A stretch of 64,000 nt of DNA, from the NCBI GenBank assembly GCA_018056685.1, contig JAGPFC010000001.1, forward strand, positions 62,001-126,000, in the 5' to 3' direction. Below, one piece after another: positions 8,732-17,570 of this stretch; position 1 is the first letter of the stretch, and each line of letters opens with the position of its first letter. The translations under genes were made by a program, and so were the position numbers. The notes under the pieces are model-generated. The model saw only the letters and a list, made by a program, of their open reading frames with translations, searched no databases and had not been told where the DNA came from. This stretch comes from Smithella sp. (lineage in GTDB: Bacteria; Desulfobacterota; Syntrophia; Syntrophales; Smithellaceae).

Positions 8732-9847
8732 ATGAATATATTTTTCAATTTTAAAAAATCATCATTGTGTTTTGATCATCCTGTTTTCATCATCAGTTGT
8801 TATTCTTTTGAGAATGTTCCACGGGCTTTTGAACAAATTGAAGGTGCTCTGGCACAGGGATTACATGTTGCCGGATTTTTTTCCTACGAACTCGGCTACG
8901 CGTTTGAAGAAACATTTTCCGCTTACGATCTTAACGGTTTTCCACTCATATACGTGGGATGTTACGAAAAGCTTCAACGGTCTAATAATCAAATGCCTGC
9001 TGTTGGCGGCCCCTGCGACGTAAGAAATATCCGCTTTAATCTTTCCCGGAAAAAATATTCCAAACATATCAACATTATTCGTTCATATCTGCAGGCCGGA
9101 GATGTCTATCAAATCACCTATTGTTTAAAGATTCTTTTCGATTTTGACGGCAACGCTTTTGATTTGTATAAGAAACTGTTTGCTGTTCAACCGGTGCCCT
9201 ATGCCGCGTATGTCGAAACCGACCATTACCGTATTGCATCGCTTTCGCCGGAATTATTTTTATATAAGAAAGGCCGTAAAATCCTATCGAAACCCATGAA
9301 AGGAACATGGCCGAGAGGGAGAAATTTTTTTAGCGATATGGCGGCCAGATATAAATTTTATCATGATGAAAAAAACCGGGCCGAGAATGTGATGATTACC
9401 GATTTGCTGCGTAATGATCTGGGACGCATCGGTAAGAATATTCATGTGCCTCGTCTGTTCGAAGTCACACCTTATAGAAAACTGTTTCAGATGACTTCGA
9501 CGGTTGCGGCAGATATTGATTCGGACGTGCCACTTCGTGATTTATTTAGAAGCCTGTTTCCTTCAGGGTCAGTCACCGGCGCGCCTAAAATCAGGGCTAT
9601 GGAAATCATTCATGAACTAGAGGATGAACCGCGTAACATTTATACCGGCGCCATCGGCTACATCAAGCCCGACAAGGATTTATTTATGAATATTCCGATA
9701 CGCACCGCTTTGATCAATAAGACCAATGGAAAGGGCGAAATGGGCATCGGAGGCGGTATTGTCTGGGATTCAACAGCCGACGGAGAATGGGCGGAAGGTA
9801 TTTTAAAAGCACGATTCTTTACTGACGGCCGATTTTGCCGAGGGTAA
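8732..9847 (+). CDS. pabB: aminodeoxychorismate synthase component I
   Basis: The 371-residue protein is a chorismate-binding enzyme. Its C-terminal domain has the family signatures KPMKGT (residues 187-192), DEKNRAENVMITDLLRND and FPSGSVTGAPK (276-286), plus the final GIGGGIVWDS. The Lys in P-M-K-G-T is the residue that separates PabB-type from anthranilate synthases, which carry Ala there; PabB forms a covalent intermediate with it. The reaction converts chorismate and ammonia to 4-amino-4-deoxychorismate for folate. No pabA or pabC lies adjacent, and the protein has no fused lyase, so partners must be elsewhere. Its end overlaps the convergent methyltransferase by 29 bases. Confidence 0.88.
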   Translation: MNIFFNFKKSSLCFDHPVFIISCYSFENVPRAFEQIEGALAQGLHVAGFFSYELGYAFEETFSAYDLNGFPLIYVGCYEKLQRSNNQMPAVGGPCDVRNIRFNLSRKKYSKHINIIRSYLQAGDVYQITYCLKILFDFDGNAFDLYKKLFAVQPVPYAAYVETDHYRIASLSPELFLYKKGRKILSKPMKGTWPRGRNFFSDMAARYKFYHDEKNRAENVMITDLLRNDLGRIGKNIHVPRLFEVTPYRKLFQMTSTVAADIDSDVPLRDLFRSLFPSGSVTGAPKIRAMEIIHELEDEPRNIYTGAIGYIKPDKDLFMNIPIRTALINKTNGKGEMGIGGGIVWDSTADGEWAEGILKARFFTDGRFCRG

Positions 9848-10400
9848 AAAGAGCGCTTTGGCTCATGCTGATTTGGGGAGATTCCTTGATTGTGAATCCC
9901 AATGCCTTTGCCGTCTCTACCGTACGCGCAAAATTTTTTCTGGACACATGCAGGAGCGGTTCGACGAGAAGAAAGAGTCCGTCCGGTTTCATCAGATTGC
10001 CGATCTCCGCCAGAAACCTTCTTTGGTCGGGTACCTCGTGTACCATCCAGAAGGCCAGAACAAAATCTGCTTTTTCCTGAAATCCGAGACTATCCGGTTT
10101 GGCCAAATGAGTTTTGATTCGATCGGCAACGCCTTTCTTTTGCGCTCGATTCAATAGCGCGAAAAGCATTTTTAGCTGGATGTCAATGGCGATGACGCGG
10201 CCATGAGAACCAACCAGTTCAGCCATCGGCATGCTGAAATAACCCATGCCGGGCCCGATATCAACTGCCGTATCTCCCTGATGAACATAAGGGCTGAGAA
10301 TTTTAATCGGGTCATGAATAATCTTGCGCAACGGATTGTCGAATGTAAAGCACAACCACCAGGGACAGACATGTTTTGTATTTATGAATTTTTCCAGCAT
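9819..10400 (-). CDS. class I SAM-dependent methyltransferase
   Basis: The 193-residue protein has motif I, T-A-V-D-I-G-P-G-M-G (residues 44-53), that binds S-adenosylmethionine, followed by an acidic strand VIAIDIQ for the ribose, and ADFVLAFWMVHEVPD in the post-II/III region. This is the Methyltransf_11/25 layout seen in small-molecule and lipid methyltransferases. Cys-rich N-terminus (KHVCPWWLCF) resembles a widespread uncharacterised group. The acceptor is unknown. It sits 18 bases downstream of radC on the same strand and may be the last gene of the restriction operon transcript. Confidence 0.83.
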   Translation of the reverse strand: MLEKFINTKHVCPWWLCFTFDNPLRKIIHDPIKILSPYVHQGDTAVDIGPGMGYFSMPMAELVGSHGRVIAIDIQLKMLFALLNRAQKKGVADRIKTHLAKPDSLGFQEKADFVLAFWMVHEVPDQRRFLAEIGNLMKPDGLFLLVEPLLHVSRKNFARTVETAKALGFTIKESPQISMSQSALFTLGKIGRQ

Positions 10401-10417
10401 AAGGTTTCAACCTGCTT

Positions 10418-11080
10418 TTAATTTAAAATCCCTTCTTTGCTAAAACTGAAATATCCCTTTTTCCCAATGATGATATGGTCGATTACGCTCAGTCCGAGGA
10501 TTTTCGCCGCTTCGATTAATTGATTGTGCATTTTCAAATCGGCATCGCTGGGGCGAATATCGCCGCTGGGGTGGTTGTGCGCCAAAATAACGGCGGCGGC
10601 TCTGTCGGCAATGGCATCGGCGAATACTTCGCGGGGATGAACCTGACTGCGGTCGAGCAGGCCGACAGTGACAATTCGTTTTTCGATAACTTCATTCGCG
10701 CCATTGAGAGAAATGCAGACGAAATGTTCCTGCGGTTTGGCGGCAATGTCCTGTAAAAGGGGAACAACATCTTCCGTACCGTTTATGCGGACGGAATCGC
10801 TTTTTGTGAAGCGCCGCGCAATTTCAAAAGCGGCAAGAAGCTGATAACGTTTTGCTTCGCCCACGCCGCGAATGTCTCGCAGGTCTGCTTCCGCAAGATG
10901 CCCTTTCCTTTGTTCAAGAATTCGGGCAATTTTTTGCGACATTGAACGCACGTCGTGACCTTCAACGCCACGTCCCAAAATGACCTGCACCAACTCCTCA
11001 TTGGTTAGCGCGGCTGCGCCTTTTTCGCGCATCTTTTCACGGGGGCGGTCGTGTTGCGGCAGTTCTTTGATTTTTTTCAT
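10418..11080 (-). CDS. radC: RadC family JAB1/MPN metallopeptidase-fold protein
   Basis: The 220-residue protein has the standard RadC parts. An N-terminal UPF0758 region (RPREKMREKGAAALTNEEL) and helix-hairpin-helix (DLRDIRGVGEAKRYQLLAA, about 66-85) precede a JAMM zinc site: Glu151 in the VHPREVF segment, H-N-H-P-S-G-D at 168-174 and the downstream Ser/Asp pair near 178-181. RadC was named for repair but the molecular role is unsettled; the fold suggests a zinc peptidase or DNA-associated factor. Its ATG overlaps the hsdM stop as ATGA, so it is translated with the restriction genes. That link is unusual and worth noting. Confidence 0.93.
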   Translation of the reverse strand: MKKIKELPQHDRPREKMREKGAAALTNEELVQVILGRGVEGHDVRSMSQKIARILEQRKGHLAEADLRDIRGVGEAKRYQLLAAFEIARRFTKSDSVRINGTEDVVPLLQDIAAKPQEHFVCISLNGANEVIEKRIVTVGLLDRSQVHPREVFADAIADRAAAVILAHNHPSGDIRPSDADLKMHNQLIEAAKILGLSVIDHIIIGKKGYFSFSKEGILN

Positions 11081-12675
11081 TCTTTCAATGCTGCCAGGCC
11101 TGCGGCAATTTCGGCCTGGGCCTCCTCAATAATTTTAATCAATTCAGCCGGTGTGCGTTTGTCCGAAAGATCAGGGGCATTTTGATTGGTGGCCTTGAGA
11201 TCGTAGTTTTTGGCGCGGATGTCTTCAATAGAAACATACCAACTGCGCTCGCTGATTTTGTCCGGATCATCCGGCGGTAACGCCAGCCGCTCAAAGAAAT
11301 CGGCAAAGTCGTCAAAGAGCATGGGATTGCCCTTGTTGACCTTGCGCGGCTTGAATTCCGGCGTCAGCGTCATATCGTAATACCAGACGCGTTCAGTGGA
11401 AGGGCCTTTGGTAAAAAACAATAAGTCCGTTTTCACGCCCGCGCCGGCATTGACAAAAACGCCTTGCGGCAGGCTGATGATGCACCAGAGATTGCATTCA
11501 TCCAGCAGCTTGCGCTTTGTCTGCTTGTAAGCCGCCGTTTTAGTGTGGAACAACACTCCTTCATCAATCACCATGCCGCACGTGCCGCCATCGGCCAGCG
11601 AAGTGATAATGTGCTGGAGGAAAAGAATCTGCGCCTTGCCGCATTTATAATCGAAATGCTGTTGCGCGTCCTTGCCTTCCTTGCTACCGAACGGCGGATT
11701 GGTAAAAATATAATCGAACTGTTGCGGTGCGCCTGTAAATAATTCGCCATACGTTTCCGCTTTAGTCAGCGTGTTGCCGTGCCAGATGCGCGGCAGGTCA
11801 ACGCCGTGAAGCACCATATTGGCCAGCGCAATGGGAATCGCCTCGCCTGCGTCCTCGCGCGCCCAGAGCGTTTCGGTTTTCAGTTGTTGAATTTGCGTTG
11901 CCGCGGGGTCTTGCGCCATCAGATGTTTGAAGGCTTCGATCAAGAAACCGCAAGTGCCCGCGCAGGGGTCATAAACAGACCGTCCCAACTGCGGATTAAC
12001 CGCCTTGATAATGACGCGGATAATTTCGCGCGGCGTGAAAAACTGGCCGCCGTCATTTTTCTTTTCGCCGAGGCTGGGCAACAGGCTCTCCAGCGCCTGA
12101 GACATCGGAAACATGTGCTGCTCGCTCACCTGCGCTTCGCTCAAAGCATGCACGCGATCCAACGCGTCCTGTAAGTTCGTTTCGCTCGCCAGAATTGTCC
12201 GCTCCTTATTACGGAAAATTTCGGCAATGACCTTTTGTTTGTTGGTCGCGTTACCGTTGCCTCCCAGAGCCTGCAAGTGCGGAAATAATTCGCCGTTGAC
12301 AAACCTTAAGTAATCGCCCAGCGTCGAGCCATAGCCTGTAAGTTCCGCACGCTTCCAGCCGGGCGCCTGTGCAGCCTTCAACTCCTCTAAGGGTATCTTG
12401 TAATCAAACGGCGCGGCCCAATCCCGCCAGCGGTAGGGGGCGGAAAGTGAAGGCGTAAAAGCTGTGCCCAGCGCCGCCGATTGTTGCGCTTCGGCGTCTT
12501 CCATCAAATCAAGATAACGCAGAAAAAACATCCAGGTCAGTTCCGGCACATAAAGCCTGGCGCCCTTGGCCTTGTCGCGGCGCAGTATATTATTGATGGA
12601 TTTGACGGCCTTGTCCATATCCGCCTGCGTGCGTATAACTTTACCATTGCTGTTTTTAATTTTGGATTTAGCCAT
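11077..12675 (-). CDS. hsdM: type I restriction-modification methyltransferase subunit
   Basis: The 532-residue HsdM has an N-terminal helical domain, then the N6-adenine methyltransferase core. GQFFTPREII (210-219) is the family tag, VYDPCAGTCGFLIEA (from 234) is the SAM-binding motif I, and TNPPFGSKEG (325-334) is the catalytic motif IV. It methylates adenine within the site chosen by HsdS. It overlaps the DUF1016 gene by one base (TAATG) and the radC start by ATGA. It should form a modification complex with the half-length HsdS encoded upstream. All key residues look intact, so the system is probably active. Confidence 0.94.
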   Translation of the reverse strand: MAKSKIKNSNGKVIRTQADMDKAVKSINNILRRDKAKGARLYVPELTWMFFLRYLDLMEDAEAQQSAALGTAFTPSLSAPYRWRDWAAPFDYKIPLEELKAAQAPGWKRAELTGYGSTLGDYLRFVNGELFPHLQALGGNGNATNKQKVIAEIFRNKERTILASETNLQDALDRVHALSEAQVSEQHMFPMSQALESLLPSLGEKKNDGGQFFTPREIIRVIIKAVNPQLGRSVYDPCAGTCGFLIEAFKHLMAQDPAATQIQQLKTETLWAREDAGEAIPIALANMVLHGVDLPRIWHGNTLTKAETYGELFTGAPQQFDYIFTNPPFGSKEGKDAQQHFDYKCGKAQILFLQHIITSLADGGTCGMVIDEGVLFHTKTAAYKQTKRKLLDECNLWCIISLPQGVFVNAGAGVKTDLLFFTKGPSTERVWYYDMTLTPEFKPRKVNKGNPMLFDDFADFFERLALPPDDPDKISERSWYVSIEDIRAKNYDLKATNQNAPDLSDKRTPAELIKIIEEAQAEIAAGLAALKE

Positions 12676-13781
12676 TATTCACCTTTATCTTCCAGCAGTG
12701 GAACGGCTGTCTGTTTGGAATCTTTGTTCATTTGAGAAAGCCTTTTTCGTGCGGCAACAATAGCCTGATGGAACTTGCGCTGGAGCACGCGTTTGGGCAG
12801 CAGCTTTGTCCAGTAGGACGCAACGCGGATATTGCTCTTTTCCAGTTCCAGCAGTTCCACCGTTTCTTCTTTTTTCCCGGCGCAGAGAATCAGGCCAACC
12901 GGTTGTTCCTCGCCGGGTTTTTGCTCATACTTGGCCAGCCAGCGCAGATACAGTTCCATTTGTCCCTTGTAGGCGGCCTGAAAATCGCCGAGTTTCAAAT
13001 CAATGGCCACAAGCCTCCGCAAGCCGCGATGATAAAAAAGAAGATCAAGATAATAATCGTCATGGTCCACCTGGATGCGTTTCTGCCGGGCGACAAATGT
13101 AAATCCCACGCCCAGTTCCAGAATAAAGTTTTCCAGTTCGCGCATAATCGCATCTTCAATGTCCTTTTCGAGATACCGGTCCTGCAGCCCCAGAAAATCC
13201 AGAAAATACGGATCGCGAAAAACCAGGTCGGGTGTCAGTTGATCTTTTTCACGCAGTTGATTGAGTTCGTGGCGAATGAGTTCCGAGGGTTTTTTGGACA
13301 GCGCCGTGCGTTCAAAGAGCATGCCGCCGATTTTCTGCTCCAGCGTGCGGGTGCTCCATCGTTCCATGCGGCACATTTCGGCATAGAAATCCCGTTTCAG
13401 CGGATCATCAAGGTAGATGATGGCTTTGACATGCGTCCAGCTCAATTGTCTCCGCAGTGCGGAGACAATTTGTTCATTCGGGAAAACCTCCGCAAAGCGA
13501 ATCATATGGCGCAGCGATTTTTCAGAAAATCCCCGTCCGAATTCCAATGCCAATTGTCTCCCAAGCGCGGAGACAATCTTTTCACCGTACTGCGCCCGCT
13601 TTTCTTTCAGGATGTCCTGTAAAATGCGCCTGCCGACGCGCCAATGAAGCATGACCAGCGTGCTGTTGACCTGCCGCGCCACGTCCTGCCTGGCTTCGTC
13701 AATGATCGAGCGCAGATCTTTGAGCAGGCCTGTGGATGGCTTGGGCGCAGTCTGTTTTGGCATAACTTTTTTTTCAGGCAT
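12675..13781 (-). CDS. DUF1016/YhcG family PD-(D/E)xK nuclease domain protein
   Basis: I start at ATG 13781 behind GGGGGGAG, which overlaps the hsdS end by eight bases; a longer frame starts at 13874 but lies inside hsdS. The 368-residue product has an N-terminal DUF1016_N helical domain and a C-terminal nuclease-like domain with LFERTALSKKP, LVFRDPYFLDFLGL, and a PD-(D/E)xK-type core: D246 in YYLDLLFYH, D261-L-K263 in VAIDLKLG. Family members sit beside type I restriction genes and defence loci; function is not firmly known. Two palindromes lie inside this coding sequence. Confidence 0.88.
   Translation of the reverse strand: MPEKKVMPKQTAPKPSTGLLKDLRSIIDEARQDVARQVNSTLVMLHWRVGRRILQDILKEKRAQYGEKIVSALGRQLALEFGRGFSEKSLRHMIRFAEVFPNEQIVSALRRQLSWTHVKAIIYLDDPLKRDFYAEMCRMERWSTRTLEQKIGGMLFERTALSKKPSELIRHELNQLREKDQLTPDLVFRDPYFLDFLGLQDRYLEKDIEDAIMRELENFILELGVGFTFVARQKRIQVDHDDYYLDLLFYHRGLRRLVAIDLKLGDFQAAYKGQMELYLRWLAKYEQKPGEEQPVGLILCAGKKEETVELLELEKSNIRVASYWTKLLPKRVLQRKFHQAIVAARKRLSQMNKDSKQTAVPLLEDKGE
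13444..13470. repeat. perfect 13-bp palindrome inside the DUF1016 gene
   Basis: Arms AATTGTCTCCGCA and TGCGGAGACAATT flank a single central base. On the coding strand the palindrome encodes part of an EQIVSALRRQLSW segment. A related element lies about 105 bases away in the same gene. Confidence 0.85.
13553..13577. repeat. second related palindrome inside the DUF1016 gene
   Basis: Arms ATTGTCTCC (13553-13561) and GGAGACAAT (13569-13577) flank a seven-base loop. The arm sequence is identical to the outer part of the first palindrome, and the encoded peptide EKIVSALGRQL matches the peptide of the other copy in eight of eleven positions. Confidence 0.8.
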
Positions 13782-14430
13782 TGGCGCTCCCCCCGAAATT
13801 AAAAAATTCCCGCAGCGTTGCCGCCGGCAGAGCCGAGATAGCTTCAAGCTGGTGTTGGGCGGCTTGTCGCGCATTTTCTAAAGCAACCATCTTTTTTTCT
13901 AAAAGGTTTGCGATAATATCCTGTTCCTCGCGTGTTGCCGGTAGTGGAAGTTTCGTCGGAAAAACCAACTCTTCAATTCGGATAGCTGCTTGATTAACCC
14001 AGACATCGCATTTTTCGCGAAAAAAGCCTTTGCGCCACAAGTGATTCAGCCAGAAGACAAAATAGTGCGGCGACAAAGAGTCTTTTGTGCGGATACGTGT
14101 GATGTGATTGCTAAAGAGAAACGTGTCATCATTCGGTGGGCGAAATAAACAAGTCTTGCCGACCAAGTCGCGGCTATTGGTGTTGTTGAATAAAATATCA
14201 TTATCCTGAAGGGCGTACTCTTTAATTTCGGCAGCCGAGGCCGGAATCCTCCAAATCTCAGAAAAAGAAAGACGAAGGTCATTGGAAATATTGTTCATAC
14301 GTAAATGAGGGTAACCCTCCTTGCGTGACTTTTCTCCACGTGCGATGCCGGATCTTGATTCTTCTATATGAGGTCCGATTTCCTCCCAACGCCAACCGAA
14401 AGGCAACGGTGTTTCGTCTATATAATTCAC
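13774..14430 (-). CDS. hsdS: half-length type I specificity subunit
   Basis: The protein has only 218 residues, about half the usual HsdS. It carries one target-recognition domain (LPFGWRWEEIGPHIEESRSG start, LRMNNIS, ALQDNDILFNNTNSRDLVGK, FSNHITRIR, WVNQAAIRIEEL) and a single C-terminal coiled coil (EEQDIIANLLEKKMVALENARQ). Full subunits have two such units in tandem. Half-length HsdS proteins are known to dimerise and read symmetric sites. The start overlaps the hsdR stop as ATGA and its end overlaps the DUF1016 start. The N-terminal region matches the full family start, so this is not an obvious fragment. Confidence 0.88.
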   Translation of the reverse strand: MNYIDETPLPFGWRWEEIGPHIEESRSGIARGEKSRKEGYPHLRMNNISNDLRLSFSEIWRIPASAAEIKEYALQDNDILFNNTNSRDLVGKTCLFRPPNDDTFLFSNHITRIRTKDSLSPHYFVFWLNHLWRKGFFREKCDVWVNQAAIRIEELVFPTKLPLPATREEQDIIANLLEKKMVALENARQAAQHQLEAISALPAATLREFFNFGGSANA

Positions 14431-16826
14431 GCCAGCAACCTCGTTTTCGTTTCCTGAATCAACATGTTCGGTTCAACCGGCAATCCCGTGAGCGCGGCAA
14501 AATCCACGCCTTCAACTTCAAATAGTTTTGGTGTTTCCAGTTCTTCAATGCCGTTTTTTTCAAACTGCCGCGCCATGTTGACCAGCACTGTGCCGGTGCG
14601 TTCGGGGAAATCCTTGAGCCATTGTTTGTTCTTGTAAGAAAAAGCGGCCGCTCTTTCCGGTCTCGATTTGGGCGGAAGATTGTAACCAAGTTCGGCCAGC
14701 ACGTCGAACAAATCGCATTCCTGCTCGTTTTCCAATTCCCGCACCAGCCTTACCGCAGGTTCTCCACCGGGAAGTCCGCGTAAAAGGTCGCGCCGTTTAT
14801 CCGGCATGACCCACACGGCGCGAAGCTCTTCCACATTCGGCGCTTCTTCCACCAGTCCGGCGGCAAGCCGCTGTTTGTATTTTTCATAAGGAACGAGGAC
14901 ATCCTTGCCGTCTTCCTGACACAAAACGGAACGTCCGTCGCCTTCAATACTTACTGTAAATTTGTTTTCGCCGACACGGATAATCTTTTGTTTTGCCGGC
15001 GGTCTGCCGGTTCCGCCAATGCCGGTTTCCGTTCCGCCCACTTCGCCGCCTCCGCCTTCATCACCGGGCGGTTGCGTAGGACGATAACGGCTTTCGAATT
15101 CTTCACCGAACAGGCGTGTGCAGTTGGTGTAATCATAGAGGCGGAATATTGCTTTCGAGCCGCGCGGTTCGCCTGTGCGCGTGCCGCGCCCGACCATCTG
15201 ATAGAAGCTGATCGGCGATTCGAGGTAGCGGAAGAAAACGACGTTTTCCAGATTCGGAATATCCACACCGGTGGACAGCAAATCCACCGTGGTGGCAATA
15301 AAGTGCGAACTCCGGGAGCCGCGAAATTCCGGAATCAGGTCGCTCGCGGGCGGACGCAAATCGGGGTTGCCGGTGCACTGGAAGGCGTACCATTCTTTCG
15401 GCGTGCGCCGCACTTTTTGACACCACGCCGCGTATAGATTGTTGAGCGCAATCATTATCTGATTGGCGTGATGGTCGCGTGTGCAGAAGATGACGGTCTT
15501 CTGGTGCGGGCCGCCGGTGTCCAGTAAAAACTTAAACAAGTCCTCGGACATGGCTTTGACGCGGTCATCGAGCATCAATTTGGCGTCGTAATCGTGCGCG
15601 TTGTATTTGTCGTCAATTTCGCCCGGCTTGATCTTGCGTCCGGTGAAGGCGTCCACGGCGGAACGCTCGACGATGTCTTCTCGGGTGATTTCCTTTTTGT
15701 CGAGATCCACGGTGCGCCGGATGACTTCGCATGCCGCCAGATAGCCGTCTTCCTGTCCGTCACCGATGGAGTATTCGTAAACAGGCTGACCGAAATATTC
15801 GATGTTGTGACTGGTGATTTCCTCATCCTTCTTTTTCGACTGCTCATCTTTCTTGCCGCCGCCCACAATGATGCGCGGCGTGGCGGTCAAACCGATATGG
15901 ATGGCGTTGGGATTGTCGCGGAGAATAACGCTCCATTTGCCCCAGGCCGCACGATGGCATTCGTCAATGATGATGTGCGAAAAGAAATCGGGCGGATAAT
16001 GGTCTTTCCAAAATTGCGGTTCGTTGTCTTCCGCAGTAATGTTGAGTGTCTGGTAAGTCGCAACAAGAATGCGGGCGTTAAGACGGGGTTCACTGGTGGA
16101 AACTTCCTGTGCGTTGTCGCCGAATACCGCGTGCATTTTTCCCATGCCCTGCGTCCGGAGTTCTTCCCGATCGCAAACAAAAAGGGCGCGACGGAGTTGC
16201 CCCGCTAGCGCCAGTTTGTAAAGCAATTGCGCCGCTATGATTGTTTTTCCCGTTCCGGTTGCCAAGGAAAGCAAAATTTTCTTCTGTCCGGCGGCGATTC
16301 GCTCCAGCGTTGCACGGATGGCCGCGTCTTGAAAATACCAGCGCGCCAATTCGCCGCCTTTGTAAGGCATCAGCAGGGCTAGCGCGTTGTTATCGGCGAG
16401 ATTAATGCCTTTAAGTTTTTCATAGCGACGGCGCAGCTCATCCGGCGTCGGGAAACCGGACAGCGGTTTGCCGTCAATAATTTGCTGCGAGTCTTCTCCA
16501 TACTCGGCAAACAAATGTCCATTGGTCGTAAAGACAAAGGGAACATGGTGCTTGGAAGCGTCGCGTCGCGCCTGCTGAATGCCGAGCGATGGAAGTTTGC
16601 CTTCTGATTTCGCCTCCAACACAGCCACAGCCAGCGGCGGTTTACCGGGCAGAATGGGCAGGCAAAGCAGATAATCGGTTCGTCCCGATCGTTTGACGGG
16701 TCGTCCGTCAATAATATTGGAACCGCCGGGCGTCTTTTCCTCACGGATCAGCGGGCCTGTCCAACCTAAATCATGCAAAACAGGGTCAATCAGCTCAACT
16801 CGGGTTAAATGTTCGTTACGGGACAT
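14427..16826 (-). CDS. hsdR: type I restriction endonuclease motor subunit
   Basis: The 799-residue HsdR has an N-terminal nuclease domain with Asp51 and E71-A-K73 (PD-ExK type), a superfamily 2 motor with Walker A ATGTGKT (189-195), IIIDECHRA (DECH at 288-291), TGLTATPR and the later VGRGTRTG arginine-finger motif, then a C-terminal segment that docks on the complex. It translocates DNA and cuts unmodified sites far from the target. It heads the operon hsdR-hsdS-DUF1016-hsdM-radC. A ribosome site AAGGAG lies 13 bases before ATG, a little far. The order differs from the usual hsdM-hsdS-hsdR. Confidence 0.94.
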   Translation of the reverse strand: MSRNEHLTRVELIDPVLHDLGWTGPLIREEKTPGGSNIIDGRPVKRSGRTDYLLCLPILPGKPPLAVAVLEAKSEGKLPSLGIQQARRDASKHHVPFVFTTNGHLFAEYGEDSQQIIDGKPLSGFPTPDELRRRYEKLKGINLADNNALALLMPYKGGELARWYFQDAAIRATLERIAAGQKKILLSLATGTGKTIIAAQLLYKLALAGQLRRALFVCDREELRTQGMGKMHAVFGDNAQEVSTSEPRLNARILVATYQTLNITAEDNEPQFWKDHYPPDFFSHIIIDECHRAAWGKWSVILRDNPNAIHIGLTATPRIIVGGGKKDEQSKKKDEEITSHNIEYFGQPVYEYSIGDGQEDGYLAACEVIRRTVDLDKKEITREDIVERSAVDAFTGRKIKPGEIDDKYNAHDYDAKLMLDDRVKAMSEDLFKFLLDTGGPHQKTVIFCTRDHHANQIMIALNNLYAAWCQKVRRTPKEWYAFQCTGNPDLRPPASDLIPEFRGSRSSHFIATTVDLLSTGVDIPNLENVVFFRYLESPISFYQMVGRGTRTGEPRGSKAIFRLYDYTNCTRLFGEEFESRYRPTQPPGDEGGGGEVGGTETGIGGTGRPPAKQKIIRVGENKFTVSIEGDGRSVLCQEDGKDVLVPYEKYKQRLAAGLVEEAPNVEELRAVWVMPDKRRDLLRGLPGGEPAVRLVRELENEQECDLFDVLAELGYNLPPKSRPERAAAFSYKNKQWLKDFPERTGTVLVNMARQFEKNGIEELETPKLFEVEGVDFAALTGLPVEPNMLIQETKTRLLA

Positions 16827-16963
16827 CTATTTGGCGATGCTCCTTGCTATATTTCTAATTACGCGGGACATAATAAAATCGATACATTGGAAACGTTGCG
16901 AAAACATAAAACATTTTCTAAAAAAATAAAAGGTTTAAAATGGTGTTTTTGGTAAAGATTCCT

Positions 16964-16992
16964 TTGACAGGAAAGAACCTTCTTCATATACT
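16964..16992 (+). promoter_or_regulatory. sigma70-type promoter of the peroxiredoxin gene
   Basis: TTGACA at 16964-16969 and TATACT at 16987-16992 with exactly 17 bases between. Transcription would start near 16999, leaving a leader of about 24 bases before the ATG at 17023. Confidence 0.8.
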
Positions 16993-17022
16993 TCTTTCGA
17001 AAAAAAAGCATGGGGGTGCTCT

Positions 17023-17493
17023 ATGGCGGATAAAACAGTTCTTATGTTGGACAAGGCCGTGAAAGATTTCACGTTGCAGGATCAATTCAGGCAGGACTTT
17101 GTTCTGTCCAAAATGAAAGGACGGCGTGTTTTGTTGTCCTTTCATCCGCTGGCATGGACACCGGTTTGCACCCGTCAGATGCAATCGTTGGAGAAAAACA
17201 AAAAAGTATTCGAAAAACTCAACACAGTCGCCGCCGGCTTGAGCGTGGACAGTGTTCCTTCTAAAGGAGCATGGGCCAAAGCCATCAAGGTAAAACAAAC
17301 AAAACTTCTGGCTGATTTCTGGCCGCACGGCGGCGTTGCTAAAAGCCTCGGTCTGTTTCGGGAACAGAATGGTTTTTCACAACGGGCCAATGTCATTCTC
17401 GACGAAAAAGGCAAGGTTTGTTTTGTAAAGGTCTATCCCATCGGTGATTTGCCTGATATTAAAGAGATAATTGATTTTCTGAAAAAAGTTTAA
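17023..17493 (+). CDS. peroxiredoxin, AhpC/TSA family
   Basis: The 156-residue thioredoxin-fold protein has the peroxidatic motif H-P-L-A-W-T-P-V-C-T with Cys49 preceded by Thr46, in the position of the usual P-x3-T-x2-C. Other family signs are LLSFHPLAWTPVC, GLSVDSVPSKGAWAK and a later RANVILDEKGKVCFVKVYPIGDLPD. Cys at about 130 may be a resolving cysteine or not. It reduces H2O2 and organic hydroperoxides, with electrons from thioredoxin or another thiol system. GGGGG sits before ATG. It stands alone between a strong promoter and a clear terminator. In an anaerobe it is an oxygen defence gene. Confidence 0.9.
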   Translation: MADKTVLMLDKAVKDFTLQDQFRQDFVLSKMKGRRVLLSFHPLAWTPVCTRQMQSLEKNKKVFEKLNTVAAGLSVDSVPSKGAWAKAIKVKQTKLLADFWPHGGVAKSLGLFREQNGFSQRANVILDEKGKVCFVKVYPIGDLPDIKEIIDFLKKV

Positions 17494-17504
17494 TCCCCGT
17501 AACG

Positions 17505-17547
17505 CCCCGTTTCCTTTTTTGAAGGGAAACGGGGTGGTCTGTTTTTT
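17505..17547 (+). terminator. intrinsic terminator after the peroxiredoxin gene
   Basis: Perfect arms CCCCGTTTCC (17505-17514) and GGAAACGGGG (17525-17534) with a ten-base loop. A six-T run at 17542-17547 follows after a short spacer. Confidence 0.75.
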
Positions 17548-17570
17548 ATGTCTTCCGGTAAAATATTTCT

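Noticed and set aside
12732..13622. 296-residue plus-strand frame opposite the DUF1016 gene
   Set aside because: Composition is Phe/Gln/His-rich with no domain pattern; it is a shadow of the DUF1016 coding strand.
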